NCBI GenBank assembly: GCA_012517475.1
Contig: JAAYUV010000097.1
Location: 1-62,284 of the forward strand
DNA length: 62,284 bases
Source: Peptococcaceae bacterium
GTDB taxonomy: Bacteria > Bacillota > Desulfitobacteriia > Desulfitobacteriales > Syntrophobotulaceae
Reading direction: 5' to 3'
Shown here: positions 23,643-32,091 of the stretch, in pieces
Position numbering within the stretch: position 1 is the first letter of the stretch
Layout: each line of letters starts with the position of its first letter
Made by a program: the position numbers and the translations under genes
Notes under the pieces: model-generated
What the model was told of the DNA's origin: nothing
The model's database searches: none
What the model saw: the letters and a program-made list of their open reading frames with translations, nothing else

Positions 23643-25568
23643 ATGGAATATAAATGCATAACAAGGCTGGACGAGATTGCTGCCTATTTGGAAGGTGCTA
23701 AGCTCATAGCCTTTGACTTTGAAACCTCACCAACAGAAAAGTATCGACAAGATGAGCGCGCGGCTTTGGATGCACATAAAGCCCAGATCACCGGCATGAG
23801 CTTTTCAGTAGCGGAGGGTAGTGCCGTATATGTGCCCTTGACTCATAAGGTGGGTAAAAATGCGGAAAATCCTGATGTCATTCTTCAATATTTAAAAAAA
23901 ACGTTATTTGAAAACACCCAAGTAACGAAGGTCGCTCATAACCTTGCATTTGAAGCCATGTTTTTATATGCCCAAGGCATCGTACTCCAGGCCCCATGCT
24001 ACGATACTATTGCCGCTGCACAATTGACACTGAAATCGAAGTGGGAATTTCGTGGTCTTTCCGACAGCGGTCTGAAATTACTGGCCACCTCCCTTTTCGG
24101 TGCAGAGATGCCGGATTTTCAAACGGTAACCAGCGGCCGCCACTTTGACGAACTGGATCCGCAGGAGCAGGAGACAATCCGCTATGCTTGTGCCGACTCG
24201 GATTATACGCTGCGACTGTATCATCGCTTTAATGGCTGGTTTGATCGCTTCCTCCCTTCGCATCGATATATAGCAGAAAAGATTGAAGCGCCGACAGCGG
24301 TTTACTGCGGCATCATGAAATATAACGGGATCCCAATGGACAAGGCTACCATGCTCAAAAAGCAGGCTAAAGCGGAGGAACAGCTGTCAAGGATGAAAAC
24401 CGAAATTGATGCTATAACTGGAGGCATTCATATTGGAGCCAATGCTAGCACCTCCGCCTTTAAACAGTATCTATATAAAGACCTCGGATTACCGGTATTA
24501 AAAACAACGGAGAAATATCAGGAGGCTGCCGATGATCAAGCGCTGATTATGCTTCGCGACTGGTGCCAAGAGAACAAACCGGAGCTGGTACGTTTGTTTG
24601 ATTTAATTCAAGAGTACCGCAAATGGGGCAAGCTCAAAAGCACCTACATCGACGGCTATTTGCAGCACATTAATACTGCCACCGGTAGAATACATCCGGA
24701 CTTAATGCCGCTGGGAACCGAAACCGGACGCTTTGCAGCAAGAAATCCAAACCTTCAAAATTGCCCCAGGAAGGACAATGACCCAGTAGGCGTGCGAAGC
24801 TTTATTGTTGCACCGGAGGGTAAGGTGATTCTTTCTCTGGACTTCTCCCAGATCGAGCTTCGTGTGGGTGCATTTTACTGCAGGGATGAAAAGATGCTGA
24901 AAACCTACCGCACCGGCGGAGATATCCATGCGCAGACCACCTCGGTCATTTATAACATTCCGTTTGCTGAGGCAGTAGATAAAAATGCGAAAGGCTATAA
25001 GGAACGGCGCACCATCGCAAAAAACTGTAACTTCGGAGTATTTTATGGTTTGTTTGCCAATGGGCTGCAGCGCACCCTTCAGTTCAAGGCCGGACTTCAT
25101 ACAACAAAAGAAGAATGTGAGACCATCATCAATAACCTCAAGGCCGGATATCCCGGCTTAGCAAAATGGCAAAACGAGACGAAAACAAGCGCTGCCAATA
25201 CCTGCTACACCGAAACATGGCTCGGCAGACGAAGGTATCTCATCAGCATGCTTTCTGAGGATTGGGGTAAGCGCTCCTTTGCACAGCGTTGTGCACTCAA
25301 TACCCCGATTCAAGGCACAGCGGCAGATATTTTGAAGCTGGTCTGTGGTCGCGTTATCGCCGGACTTCCCGAAAGACCATGGCTGAAGCCGCTCTTACAG
25401 ATCCACGACGAGTTGGTATTTGAGATGCCAAACGATAAGGTGGATGAGGCAGTGAGATTTATCAAGTCTTGTATGGAAGCAAAGCCCTTCCCTGAGTTTG
25501 ATGTACCGATTGTCGCAGAAGCAGCGGTCGGCGATAGCTTTGGCAACTTAAAGGAACTGGAGGTGTAG
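23643..25568 (+). CDS. Phage family A DNA polymerase
   Basis: A 641-residue protein. The N-terminal 3'-5' exonuclease domain shows the D-x-E pair in IAFDFETS (Asp25, Glu27) and later exonuclease motifs (AHNLAFEAMFL, YACADSDYTLRLYH). The C-terminal polymerase domain has motif A LSLDFSQIELR, motif B RRTIAKNCNFGVFYG and motif C LQIHDELVFE. There is no 5' nuclease domain, as is usual for phage enzymes. It replicates the phage genome. ATG 23643 follows TAGGAG. The gene is intact and three bases from the next one. Confidence 0.95.
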   Translation: MEYKCITRLDEIAAYLEGAKLIAFDFETSPTEKYRQDERAALDAHKAQITGMSFSVAEGSAVYVPLTHKVGKNAENPDVILQYLKKTLFENTQVTKVAHNLAFEAMFLYAQGIVLQAPCYDTIAAAQLTLKSKWEFRGLSDSGLKLLATSLFGAEMPDFQTVTSGRHFDELDPQEQETIRYACADSDYTLRLYHRFNGWFDRFLPSHRYIAEKIEAPTAVYCGIMKYNGIPMDKATMLKKQAKAEEQLSRMKTEIDAITGGIHIGANASTSAFKQYLYKDLGLPVLKTTEKYQEAADDQALIMLRDWCQENKPELVRLFDLIQEYRKWGKLKSTYIDGYLQHINTATGRIHPDLMPLGTETGRFAARNPNLQNCPRKDNDPVGVRSFIVAPEGKVILSLDFSQIELRVGAFYCRDEKMLKTYRTGGDIHAQTTSVIYNIPFAEAVDKNAKGYKERRTIAKNCNFGVFYGLFANGLQRTLQFKAGLHTTKEECETIINNLKAGYPGLAKWQNETKTSAANTCYTETWLGRRRYLISMLSEDWGKRSFAQRCALNTPIQGTAADILKLVCGRVIAGLPERPWLKPLLQIHDELVFEMPNDKVDEAVRFIKSCMEAKPFPEFDVPIVAEAAVGDSFGNLKELEV

Positions 25569-25570
25569 CG

Positions 25571-26017
25571 ATGAGCATTAACAAATTCAATGCTGAGGGA
25601 TATTACGATCCCACAGCCTATGAAGCGTTAACCAATATCGAGCACGAAGCAAAGAAGCAGCCATTTCGACCGCTGGTGTTTATCTGCTCTCCCTATGCAG
25701 GGGACATTGAGAGAAATACCACGAACGCTCGCCGCTACAGCCGATTTGCGGTACAGGAAAACTACATACCCCTTGCACCGCATCTTCTGTTTCCTCAGTT
25801 TCTTGATGATACCAATCGTAAAGAACGTGACCTCGGTTTGTTCTTCGGCATGGTTCTGATGAGCAAGTGTACGCAGGTGTGGGTGTTCGGTGATGTAATC
25901 ACTGCGGGCATGGCAGTGGAAATCGAAAAAGCAAAGCGCCGAAAGCTGGTGCTTCGTTACTTTGATACGGATTGCAAGGAGGTGTCAGCCGATGAGTTAT
26001 CCAAAGGAGCTTACTGA
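25571..26017 (+). CDS. DUF4406-like, deoxyribosyltransferase-fold phage protein
   Basis: A 148-residue protein with the pattern VFICSPYAGDIERN, FAVQENYIPLAPHLLFPQF and WVFGDVITAGMAVEIEKA. These are the loops seen in nucleoside 2-deoxyribosyltransferase-like proteins. It probably handles nucleotides or a base-modified precursor for phage replication; the substrate is not evident. It overlaps the next gene by 26 bases and belongs to the replication operon. Confidence 0.65.
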   Translation: MSINKFNAEGYYDPTAYEALTNIEHEAKKQPFRPLVFICSPYAGDIERNTTNARRYSRFAVQENYIPLAPHLLFPQFLDDTNRKERDLGLFFGMVLMSKCTQVWVFGDVITAGMAVEIEKAKRRKLVLRYFDTDCKEVSADELSKGAY

Positions 26018-28538
26018 GCGAAAGCAGTGGATCTGTTGGCGCTTGGTTCCGGATAAAACAGGTGGTAAGGATAAAAAGGTGCCCTTCAATCCTACCACCG
26101 GCAAGACGGCATCTTCCAACAAGCCGGATACCTGGACAGACTATGTAACAGCCGCCGACGCACTGGAGCGCTATGGCTATACGGGACTGGGATTCGTTTT
26201 TACAGAGGACGATGAGTTCATTGGAGTAGACATCGACCACTGCTGTGACACGGATATTGGGACATTTAATGAGATCGCAACAGCCATACTTGCCAAGCAG
26301 CCGACCTATGCAGAATACTCGCCATCGGGCAAGGGTGTACATCTGTTATTCAAAGGCACCATGCCCGAAGGTGGCAATAAAAATACCACCACCGGCGTGG
26401 AGATGTATGGCAGTCTGCGCTACTTCACCATGACAGGACAGAAGCTCCCTAATGCGCCCGATGAAATCGCAGCTGACAATGGCACGCTAAGCTGGATTCA
26501 TGAAACCTATATCCGGCCGAAAAAGAAACATAAGAAAAAGAGCAAAGCAAAAAGCAAGTCAAAAACGATCTCCCTTACCGACGAGGAGCTGCTGGAAAGG
26601 GCTCTGGAGTCAGGTGACGGCGAAGCCTTCTCCCTACTATGGGAAGGGAAATGGCAGGACAGCTTTGCAAGCCAGTCGGAGGCGGATTTATCCCTTTGCT
26701 GTAAGCTTGCCTTCTGGTCCGGAAAAGACAAAGAGCAAATGGACAGGCTTTTTCGGCGGTCCGCTATGTACCGGGACAAATGGGATGAAAAGCATCATGC
26801 CAGCGGTGCTACGTATGGCGAGGAAACGCTGAACAAGGCAATCGAAGCGACGGAAACCACCTACAGCCCCGGTGGTGACGCGGTTATTTTCGAATATGAT
26901 GGCCGGTATTTCCGCTCCAAGGGTGAAAACATCTACCCCATTACCAACTTTCTATTTCAGCCGGTCGAGATGATCGTGGCAGAGGAGGAAACACAGCTCA
27001 CTGCGGATCTTCTTACCATACGCGGTGAAACCTTTCGTTTGACCTTTATGACCACTGACTTTGCCAATCAGCAGAAGTTTAAAAGCATACTCAATCGTCG
27101 AACCATAGCCCTTGGCTACTTTGGCTCGGATGGCGATCTGGAGCTGCTCAAAGGCTATATTTCCGAGCTGGATTGGCCTACGAAAACAGGAGTTAAGGCG
27201 GTGGGAATCTATAGGCACGAAAAACGTCTGGTCTTTGTTGCTACGGAGGGTGCAGTGGAGGCGGGAGAGGTTCAGGTTCCAGACTTGGTACAGCTTGAAA
27301 AATACAAAAGTATTGATACGGAAATCCTCAAATCCGACCTGCTGAAAAAGGAGCAGCTTCAAAAGCTCGGCGAGTGGCTCATATCATATAACGAGCCTGC
27401 CAAAACAGTGTCAGTGCTTGCGTGGATGGCAGGGTGTTTTATCAAAGAGCATTTAAGGCATAACAATGTCAAGTTTCCGCACCTGATGCTGATCGGCGAA
27501 GCTGGCAGCGGTAAAAGCAATACATTAGAGCGCGTGATTCTGCCTGTATTTTCAAGGACAAAGGTCATTGCAGCAGGCCAGACGACCGCCTTTACCCTGA
27601 TGAAGGACTCGGCTTCTTCAAACCTGATACCCCAGGCACTGGATGAGTTCAAGCCTTCCAAGCTCGATAAATACAAGCTGGATGCGCTGTATAACCATTT
27701 TCGTAACAGCTATGACGGCCATGAAGGCATACGTGGTCGTGCGGATCAAACCACCGTCAGCTATGAGCTTTTGGCACCGCTGGTTGTCGCCGGTGAGGAA
27801 TCGGCAGATGAAGCAGCGGTCAGGGAGCGAAGCATAGAGCTGCTGTTTTCCAAGAAGGATCTAAGGCCAGCGGAATATCGCGCAAACTTCGCAAGACTGT
27901 GCGCAAAGCCTGAGCTTCTTGGAAGCTTCGGACGAAGTCTTCTGGAGATGGCATTACAAGCAAGCTTTTCCGAGGTGCAAAAATGGTATGAGGAAGGCCT
28001 CGAAAGCTTTGCAAAGGAGCTACCTACCAGAGTAATCAATAATCTGGCTTGCTGCTACGTAGGACTATGTCTCATTGAAAAGTTGTGTATTTCTATCGGC
28101 TTATCTTGGCAGGAGGTGTTTCCGTATAACCGGGAAACCTGTCGAAAGTATCTGGAGTATGCGGCCAAAGAATATCTGCTGGATGGCAATACCAGCAATA
28201 AAAGTGTCGTTGAGCAGACGCTGGAGATCATGTCCCGCATGGGGCTGGATCCAAAAAGTGAGTACTCAATCTGCGAGGACGGTAAGGTGCTGGCCCTTTG
28301 GCTTAATCACGTGTATGACCGTTACACCAAATATCGTAAGGATTATGCCATTGTTGGAGAAACCTTGACCTACGCACAGTTTAAGAAACAACTGCAGCAC
28401 TGCGAATTCTTTCTGGAAAGCAATGTTCAAAAGCGACTGGGTACAGAAAACCGCAAGGTATGGACGCTGGATTACACGCTGCTTAAGGAACGATGCGATG
28501 TCAGCGGCTTTGAAATCACAGAAATTGAACCTTTATAA
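25992..28538 (+). CDS. Phage primase-helicase
   Basis: An 848-residue protein. The N-terminal primase-polymerase domain (about residues 1-165) carries FIGVDIDHC with the metal-binding D-x-D and the later GKGVHLLFKG loop. A charged linker (KKKHKKKSKAKSKSKT) follows. The C-terminal half is an AAA-type helicase with Walker A IGEAGSGKSNT and a Walker B-like ALDEFKPSK. Together they would unwind and prime phage DNA. ATG 25992 follows AAGGAGGTG; the frame is open upstream only inside the preceding gene. An iteron-like region follows immediately. Confidence 0.85.
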   Translation: MSYPKELTERKQWICWRLVPDKTGGKDKKVPFNPTTGKTASSNKPDTWTDYVTAADALERYGYTGLGFVFTEDDEFIGVDIDHCCDTDIGTFNEIATAILAKQPTYAEYSPSGKGVHLLFKGTMPEGGNKNTTTGVEMYGSLRYFTMTGQKLPNAPDEIAADNGTLSWIHETYIRPKKKHKKKSKAKSKSKTISLTDEELLERALESGDGEAFSLLWEGKWQDSFASQSEADLSLCCKLAFWSGKDKEQMDRLFRRSAMYRDKWDEKHHASGATYGEETLNKAIEATETTYSPGGDAVIFEYDGRYFRSKGENIYPITNFLFQPVEMIVAEEETQLTADLLTIRGETFRLTFMTTDFANQQKFKSILNRRTIALGYFGSDGDLELLKGYISELDWPTKTGVKAVGIYRHEKRLVFVATEGAVEAGEVQVPDLVQLEKYKSIDTEILKSDLLKKEQLQKLGEWLISYNEPAKTVSVLAWMAGCFIKEHLRHNNVKFPHLMLIGEAGSGKSNTLERVILPVFSRTKVIAAGQTTAFTLMKDSASSNLIPQALDEFKPSKLDKYKLDALYNHFRNSYDGHEGIRGRADQTTVSYELLAPLVVAGEESADEAAVRERSIELLFSKKDLRPAEYRANFARLCAKPELLGSFGRSLLEMALQASFSEVQKWYEEGLESFAKELPTRVINNLACCYVGLCLIEKLCISIGLSWQEVFPYNRETCRKYLEYAAKEYLLDGNTSNKSVVEQTLEIMSRMGLDPKSEYSICEDGKVLALWLNHVYDRYTKYRKDYAIVGETLTYAQFKKQLQHCEFFLESNVQKRLGTENRKVWTLDYTLLKERCDVSGFEITEIEPL

Positions 28539-28541
28539 TTT

Positions 28542-28677
28542 GTAACTTGTAACCTCATAACCTAAAAAATTAGAGCTACGCAGGAAACGAGATTTTTTTC
28601 TTATCGCGTGCGCGCGTGTGTATACACGTAAAAATATGTAGACCTATAAATTTGGTAGTTACAAGGTTACAAGTTAC
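28542..28677 (+). other. Candidate prophage replication origin with iterons
   Basis: GTAACTTGTAACC (28542-28554) and GGTTACAAGTTAC (28665-28677) are perfect 13-base inverted repeats 110 bases apart. The right side adds a third GTTACAAG unit (28658-28665). Between them lie an AT-rich run and an alternating purine-pyrimidine tract near 28607-28630. It lies directly after the primase-helicase gene, as phage origins often do. A purely regulatory role is possible. Confidence 0.45.
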
Positions 28678-28693
28678 AGGAAGGAGAAAACGG

Positions 28694-28996
28694 ATGTCGG
28701 AAAAGGATATCACAAATTTGATACTTCGCTTTTTAAAAACTGTGCCAAACTGTTTTTGTTGGAAAGAGCATGGCGGGCTCTATGGTACATCAGGGATTCC
28801 AGACATCGTTGCCTGCATTAATGGCCGGTTCTATGCATTCGAGGTAAAGACAGAGGCCGGGAAGGTAACAAAGCTGCAGAGAGCAACAATCAAGAAAATC
28901 CTAGCTGCTGGTGGTACGGCTGTGGTCGTGCGCACAGTTGATGAGGTGCGGGCAGTACTGAAGCAATCGGGGCTTGCCCTCCGCAATGAACAATGA
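28694..28996 (+). CDS. VRR-NUC domain nuclease
   Basis: A 100-residue protein with the minimal PD-(D/E)xK layout of VRR-NUC proteins: GGLYGTSGIPDIVAC (Asp), then FYAFEVKTEAGKVTKLQ (E-x-K plus the conserved Gln). Stand-alone enzymes of this kind cut branched DNA or mismatches and are regular members of phage replication modules. ATG 28694 follows AAGGAG. It is transcribed from across the iteron region. Confidence 0.88.
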   Translation: MSEKDITNLILRFLKTVPNCFCWKEHGGLYGTSGIPDIVACINGRFYAFEVKTEAGKVTKLQRATIKKILAAGGTAVVVRTVDEVRAVLKQSGLALRNEQ

Positions 28997-29104
28997 ATTA
29001 GAATATACTGCAGAAGCTGCATTTAAGATATAAGAGCTATGCATACACGAGCACACTGCTGCAATGCCTCACTGTGAAATTTAAATTTTACGGAGGTAAA
29101 GCGT

Positions 29105-29359
29105 ATGCATCAGAATCAAACAACAATTGATAACTACCACACAGAGGATGAATATACAAAACTGGCAAACGCCATTATCCTGCAAGCGGTCAAGGATTAT
29201 CGAGATGCTTTAAGAAGGCTGGCAAAGCATCCATATAACAACATGGCACTATCAGAAAAACAGGAAGTAGAGAGGTTTTTCCGTTCGGACTGGTTTGAAG
29301 TGCTGACCAGTATCGATCCGGAAATGCTGATTCGAAAGCTGAATGCGGAGGTGGCATGA
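29105..29359 (+). CDS. Small phage protein preceding the late regulator
   Basis: An 84-residue helical protein (QAVKDYRDALRRLAKHPYNNMALSEKQEVERFF) often found just before ArpU/RinA-type regulators in Firmicute prophages. ATG 29105 has ACGGAGG. It overlaps the next gene by four bases. The 100 bases before it contain no gene. Function unknown. Confidence 0.6.
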   Translation: MHQNQTTIDNYHTEDEYTKLANAIILQAVKDYRDALRRLAKHPYNNMALSEKQEVERFFRSDWFEVLTSIDPEMLIRKLNAEVA

Positions 29360-29775
29360 TGAACGCAAAAAATTATCTTGGGCAAGCGTTTCGGCTGGAT
29401 CAGCGGATCAACAGTAAACTGGAGCAAGTAGCTTCTCTTAATGAGCTGGCCACCAAAGCAACCCACACGCTGACAGGTATGCCTAGGAATCCCAATCGCG
29501 CTACGTCAACGATGGCGGATTCGGTTGCTAAAATCATCGACATGCAAGCTGAGATCGACCGAGACATTGATCGGCTTATTGATTTGAAACGAGAAATCAT
29601 AGACATCATCAAAGCGGTGGACAATACGGAATGTCAGACGCTTTTGGAACTGCGCTACCTGTGTTTTAAATCTTGGGAGCAAATCGCGGTGGACATGGGA
29701 TATAATGTGCGTCATGTCTATCGTATGCATGACTTAGCCGTCTCTTTGATTAAGGTTCCTGAAACGAGTCAGTAA
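29356..29775 (+). CDS. Phage late-transcription regulator, DUF1492/ArpU-like
   Basis: A 139-residue protein. The N-terminal half is a long coiled coil (MQAEIDRDIDRLIDLKREIIDIIKAV). The C-terminal half is a sigma-region-4-like helix-turn-helix (LLELRYLCFKSWEQIAVDMGYNVRHVYRMHDLAV). Proteins of this class activate late phage genes (packaging and structure) in Gram-positive phages. Its place just before the packaging genes fits. It starts by overlap with the preceding gene. Confidence 0.8.
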   Translation: MMNAKNYLGQAFRLDQRINSKLEQVASLNELATKATHTLTGMPRNPNRATSTMADSVAKIIDMQAEIDRDIDRLIDLKREIIDIIKAVDNTECQTLLELRYLCFKSWEQIAVDMGYNVRHVYRMHDLAVSLIKVPETSQ

Positions 29776-29837
29776 ATGTCACTGTTTGTCACTATAGCCT
29801 GCGTGTTATCATTACAATAGAAAAATAGCATGAAGAG

Positions 29838-29872
29838 AAGCCTTCGTGGGAGCAATCCTGCGGAGGCTTTTG
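29838..29872 (+). terminator. Terminator-like hairpin after the late regulator
   Basis: AAGCCTTCG (29838-29846) pairs with CGGAGGCTT (29861-29869) with one G-T pair, followed by TTTG. It separates the early operon from the packaging genes. Confidence 0.55.
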
Positions 29873-29896
29873 TATTTCCTGAAATGAGGTGACAAA

Positions 29897-30253
29897 GTGC
29901 CAAGGAAACCAAAGCGTGCATGCCAACAACCCGGCTGTCCAAATCTGACCGATGGTCTTTATTGTGAACAGCATCAGCGGGAGGCCAACGCTCGCTATAA
30001 CAAATATGAACGCGATCCGGAAAGCAACAAGCGCTACGGCCGTAAATGGAAACGCATACGAGACCGCTACATCAAAGCTCACCCCTTATGTGAGGAATGT
30101 AAGAAGCATGGCAAGTTAGTGCCTGCTGAAGAGGTGCATCACATCCTACCTCTTTCGCGCGGCGGTTCCAATGCAACGGACAATCTGATGTCGCTGTGTA
30201 AGTCCTGTCACTCATCCATTACCGTTCGAGACGGTGACCGGTGGGGGCGGTAA
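29897..30253 (+). CDS. Packaging-associated HNH endonuclease
   Basis: A 118-residue protein. The N-terminal cysteines (CQQPGCPNL, YCEQH) and the HNH core are clear (CEEC, EVHHILPLSRGGSNATDNLMSLCKSCH), with zinc cysteine pairs on either side. HNH proteins encoded just before the terminase genes are required for cos cleavage and packaging in HK97-type phages. The GTG start has GAGGTGA. It differs in sequence and role from the inserted HNH gene at 20588. Confidence 0.88.
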   Translation: MPRKPKRACQQPGCPNLTDGLYCEQHQREANARYNKYERDPESNKRYGRKWKRIRDRYIKAHPLCEECKKHGKLVPAEEVHHILPLSRGGSNATDNLMSLCKSCHSSITVRDGDRWGR

Positions 30254-30350
30254 AATCTCCAAAACTTTTTCAGATGGACAGCGGCGCGGGGCTTCGCGCG
30301 TGAAATCGCGGTTTCAAGAGGGGTATATGCCCCGTAATTTTAGGAAAGGT
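30254..30350 (+). other. Candidate cos/packaging region
   Basis: About 100 non-coding bases between the HNH and TerS genes are dense in short hairpins: GCGCGGGGCTTCGCGC, TGAAA-TCGCGG-TTTCA and GGGG-TATATG-CCCC. In HK97-type phages with this gene order the cohesive-end site lies here. The cut positions cannot be read from the sequence alone. Confidence 0.4.
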
Positions 30351-30361
30351 AGGTGAAGCCT

Positions 30362-30907
30362 ATGGCAAACGGACATGGTGGAGCGCGCCCCGGCTCGGGA
30401 CAAAAGAAGAAAGCCTTGACCGATAAACTCAAAGAAGGCAACCCAGGCCATCGTAAATTAACAGTAGTTGAATTTACAGATACCGCTGACTTAAGTGGCA
30501 TGACGATGCCCGAGCCACGAGAATATCTATCTGCACTGCAGAAAAACGGTAAGCAGCTCATGGCCGTAGACATCTTTCAAAAGACCTGGACATGGCTCAA
30601 TGAACGCGGCTGTGCCGTGCATATCCCGACACAGCTTTTGGAGCAGTATGCCATGAGTGTTTCCCGTTGGATCCAGTGCGAGGAATGTATCACTGAATTT
30701 GGTTTTTTGGCAAAGCATCCGACCACCGGTAATGCAATTCCCTCACCCTATGTGGCAATGAGTCAAAACTTTATGAAGCAGGCAAACAATCTATGGTTTC
30801 AGATTTACCAGACGGTAAAAGAAAATTGCACCACTGATTACCGGGGCGCGAATCCGCATGATGACGTGATGGAAAGACTTCTGGCAGCTCGGCGCGGCGG
30901 TAAATAA
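30362..30907 (+). CDS. Phage terminase small subunit, P27 family
   Basis: A 181-residue protein with the P27 opening ANGHGGARPGSGQKKKALTDKLKEGNPGHR and a helical body that ends TTDYRGANPHDDVMERLLAARRG. It recognises the packaging site and brings DNA to TerL. ATG 30362 follows GGTAGGTG; a GTG at 30353 in the same frame is a possible alternative. TerS and TerL are separated here by a five-gene block with SAM synthetase and methyltransferases. Confidence 0.88.
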   Translation: MANGHGGARPGSGQKKKALTDKLKEGNPGHRKLTVVEFTDTADLSGMTMPEPREYLSALQKNGKQLMAVDIFQKTWTWLNERGCAVHIPTQLLEQYAMSVSRWIQCEECITEFGFLAKHPTTGNAIPSPYVAMSQNFMKQANNLWFQIYQTVKENCTTDYRGANPHDDVMERLLAARRGGK

Positions 30908-30927
30908 CAAGGATTGGAGAGATGAAA

Positions 30928-32091
30928 ATGAAACAATATTTAACGGCAGAAAGTGTCTGCATGGGACATCCGGATAAGTTATGCGATTTGATAGCAGACA
31001 GTATCCTTGATGCTTGCCTTCGTAAAGACCGCTCCTCTCGAGTGGCGTGTGAGGTCATGGCTACCAAAGGCAAAATTATCGTGGCGGGCGAGATCACCTG
31101 CAGCGGTAAGGTGGATATTCGCTTCGTGGTGAAAAGGATTCTGCGGGACGTGGGCTACAATCCAAACAAATTTTTAATTCTCGTCTTTGTCCATAAACAA
31201 AGCACAGATATTGCAACTGGTGTAGATAAGGCGCTGGAAGCTCGAAGCGGTGATACCAGTTGGTATGGATCCATCGGTGCCGGGGATCAAGGCACTGTGT
31301 ACGGTTACGCCACAAACGAAACGCAGGAAATGCTGCCATTACCGGTCGTTTTGGCCCACAGGATTACACGCCGCTTAGACTCGGTGCGCAAAGAGGGTCT
31401 GATCAAAGGCTTGCTGCCGGACGGAAAAGCTCAGGTGACAATTGAGTATGAAAACGGCGAAGCAAAGCGCGTGAAGACAATTATTGTTTCTGCTCAGCAT
31501 ATTGCAGACAAATCGACAAAGGATTTGCGAGAGGATATTATTCGTTGGGTGTTATGGAACGCCTTTGAGAAGTTCCCCTTTGATAATGATACAGAAATCC
31601 TTGTGAACCCTTCTGGCCGTTTTGTGGAGGGCGGGCCTTCAGCAGACACAGGGCTTACCGGAAGGAAGCTCATGGTTGACACCTATGGTGGCCTTGCTCC
31701 TCATGGTGGCGGAGCATTCTCCGGAAAGGATCCAACTAAGGTTGATCGCAGCGGCGCATATATGGCTCGCTACATCGCCAAGCACATCGTTTGGAGTGAT
31801 TATGCGAAGTGTTGTGTGGTCAGTATTTCTTATGCCATTGGCAAGGCGGATCCAGTTGCCTTTGAAGTAGACACACTGGGAACGGGCACTGTACCCGATG
31901 CCGTTTTACGCGAAGCCGCACTCAAGGTATTTAATTTAAGACCGGCAGCAATGATTGAAAAGCTAAACCTTCGAAACACCATTTATGCGGATACCGCGAC
32001 CTATGGTCATTTTGGAAAATGGCAGGGCTCGTGGGAGGATGTCAATCAATACAAGGATTATAGAGAGGCGGTGACAGCGCTTGTTGATTGA
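30928..32091 (+). CDS. metK: Prophage-encoded S-adenosylmethionine synthetase
   Basis: About 387 residues, the full MetK length. It makes SAM from ATP and methionine. The signature motifs are all present: catalytic His in ESVCMGHPDKLCD, the ATP loop GSIGAGDQGTVYGYA and the phosphate loop PHGGGAFSGKDPTKVDRSGAY. The sequence is phage-like and surrounded by packaging genes, so it is not the housekeeping copy. Start ATG 30928 has GGAGAG at the right distance; ATG 30922 is too close. Two DNA methyltransferases follow directly, the first overlapping its end, which suggests it feeds them SAM. Confidence 0.93.
   Translation: MKQYLTAESVCMGHPDKLCDLIADSILDACLRKDRSSRVACEVMATKGKIIVAGEITCSGKVDIRFVVKRILRDVGYNPNKFLILVFVHKQSTDIATGVDKALEARSGDTSWYGSIGAGDQGTVYGYATNETQEMLPLPVVLAHRITRRLDSVRKEGLIKGLLPDGKAQVTIEYENGEAKRVKTIIVSAQHIADKSTKDLREDIIRWVLWNAFEKFPFDNDTEILVNPSGRFVEGGPSADTGLTGRKLMVDTYGGLAPHGGGAFSGKDPTKVDRSGAYMARYIAKHIVWSDYAKCCVVSISYAIGKADPVAFEVDTLGTGTVPDAVLREAALKVFNLRPAAMIEKLNLRNTIYADTATYGHFGKWQGSWEDVNQYKDYREAVTALVD

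Noticed and set aside
30928-32091. Housekeeping metK caught in the window
   Set aside because: It is embedded between TerS and methylase genes, overlaps the latter, and is part of the phage late region.
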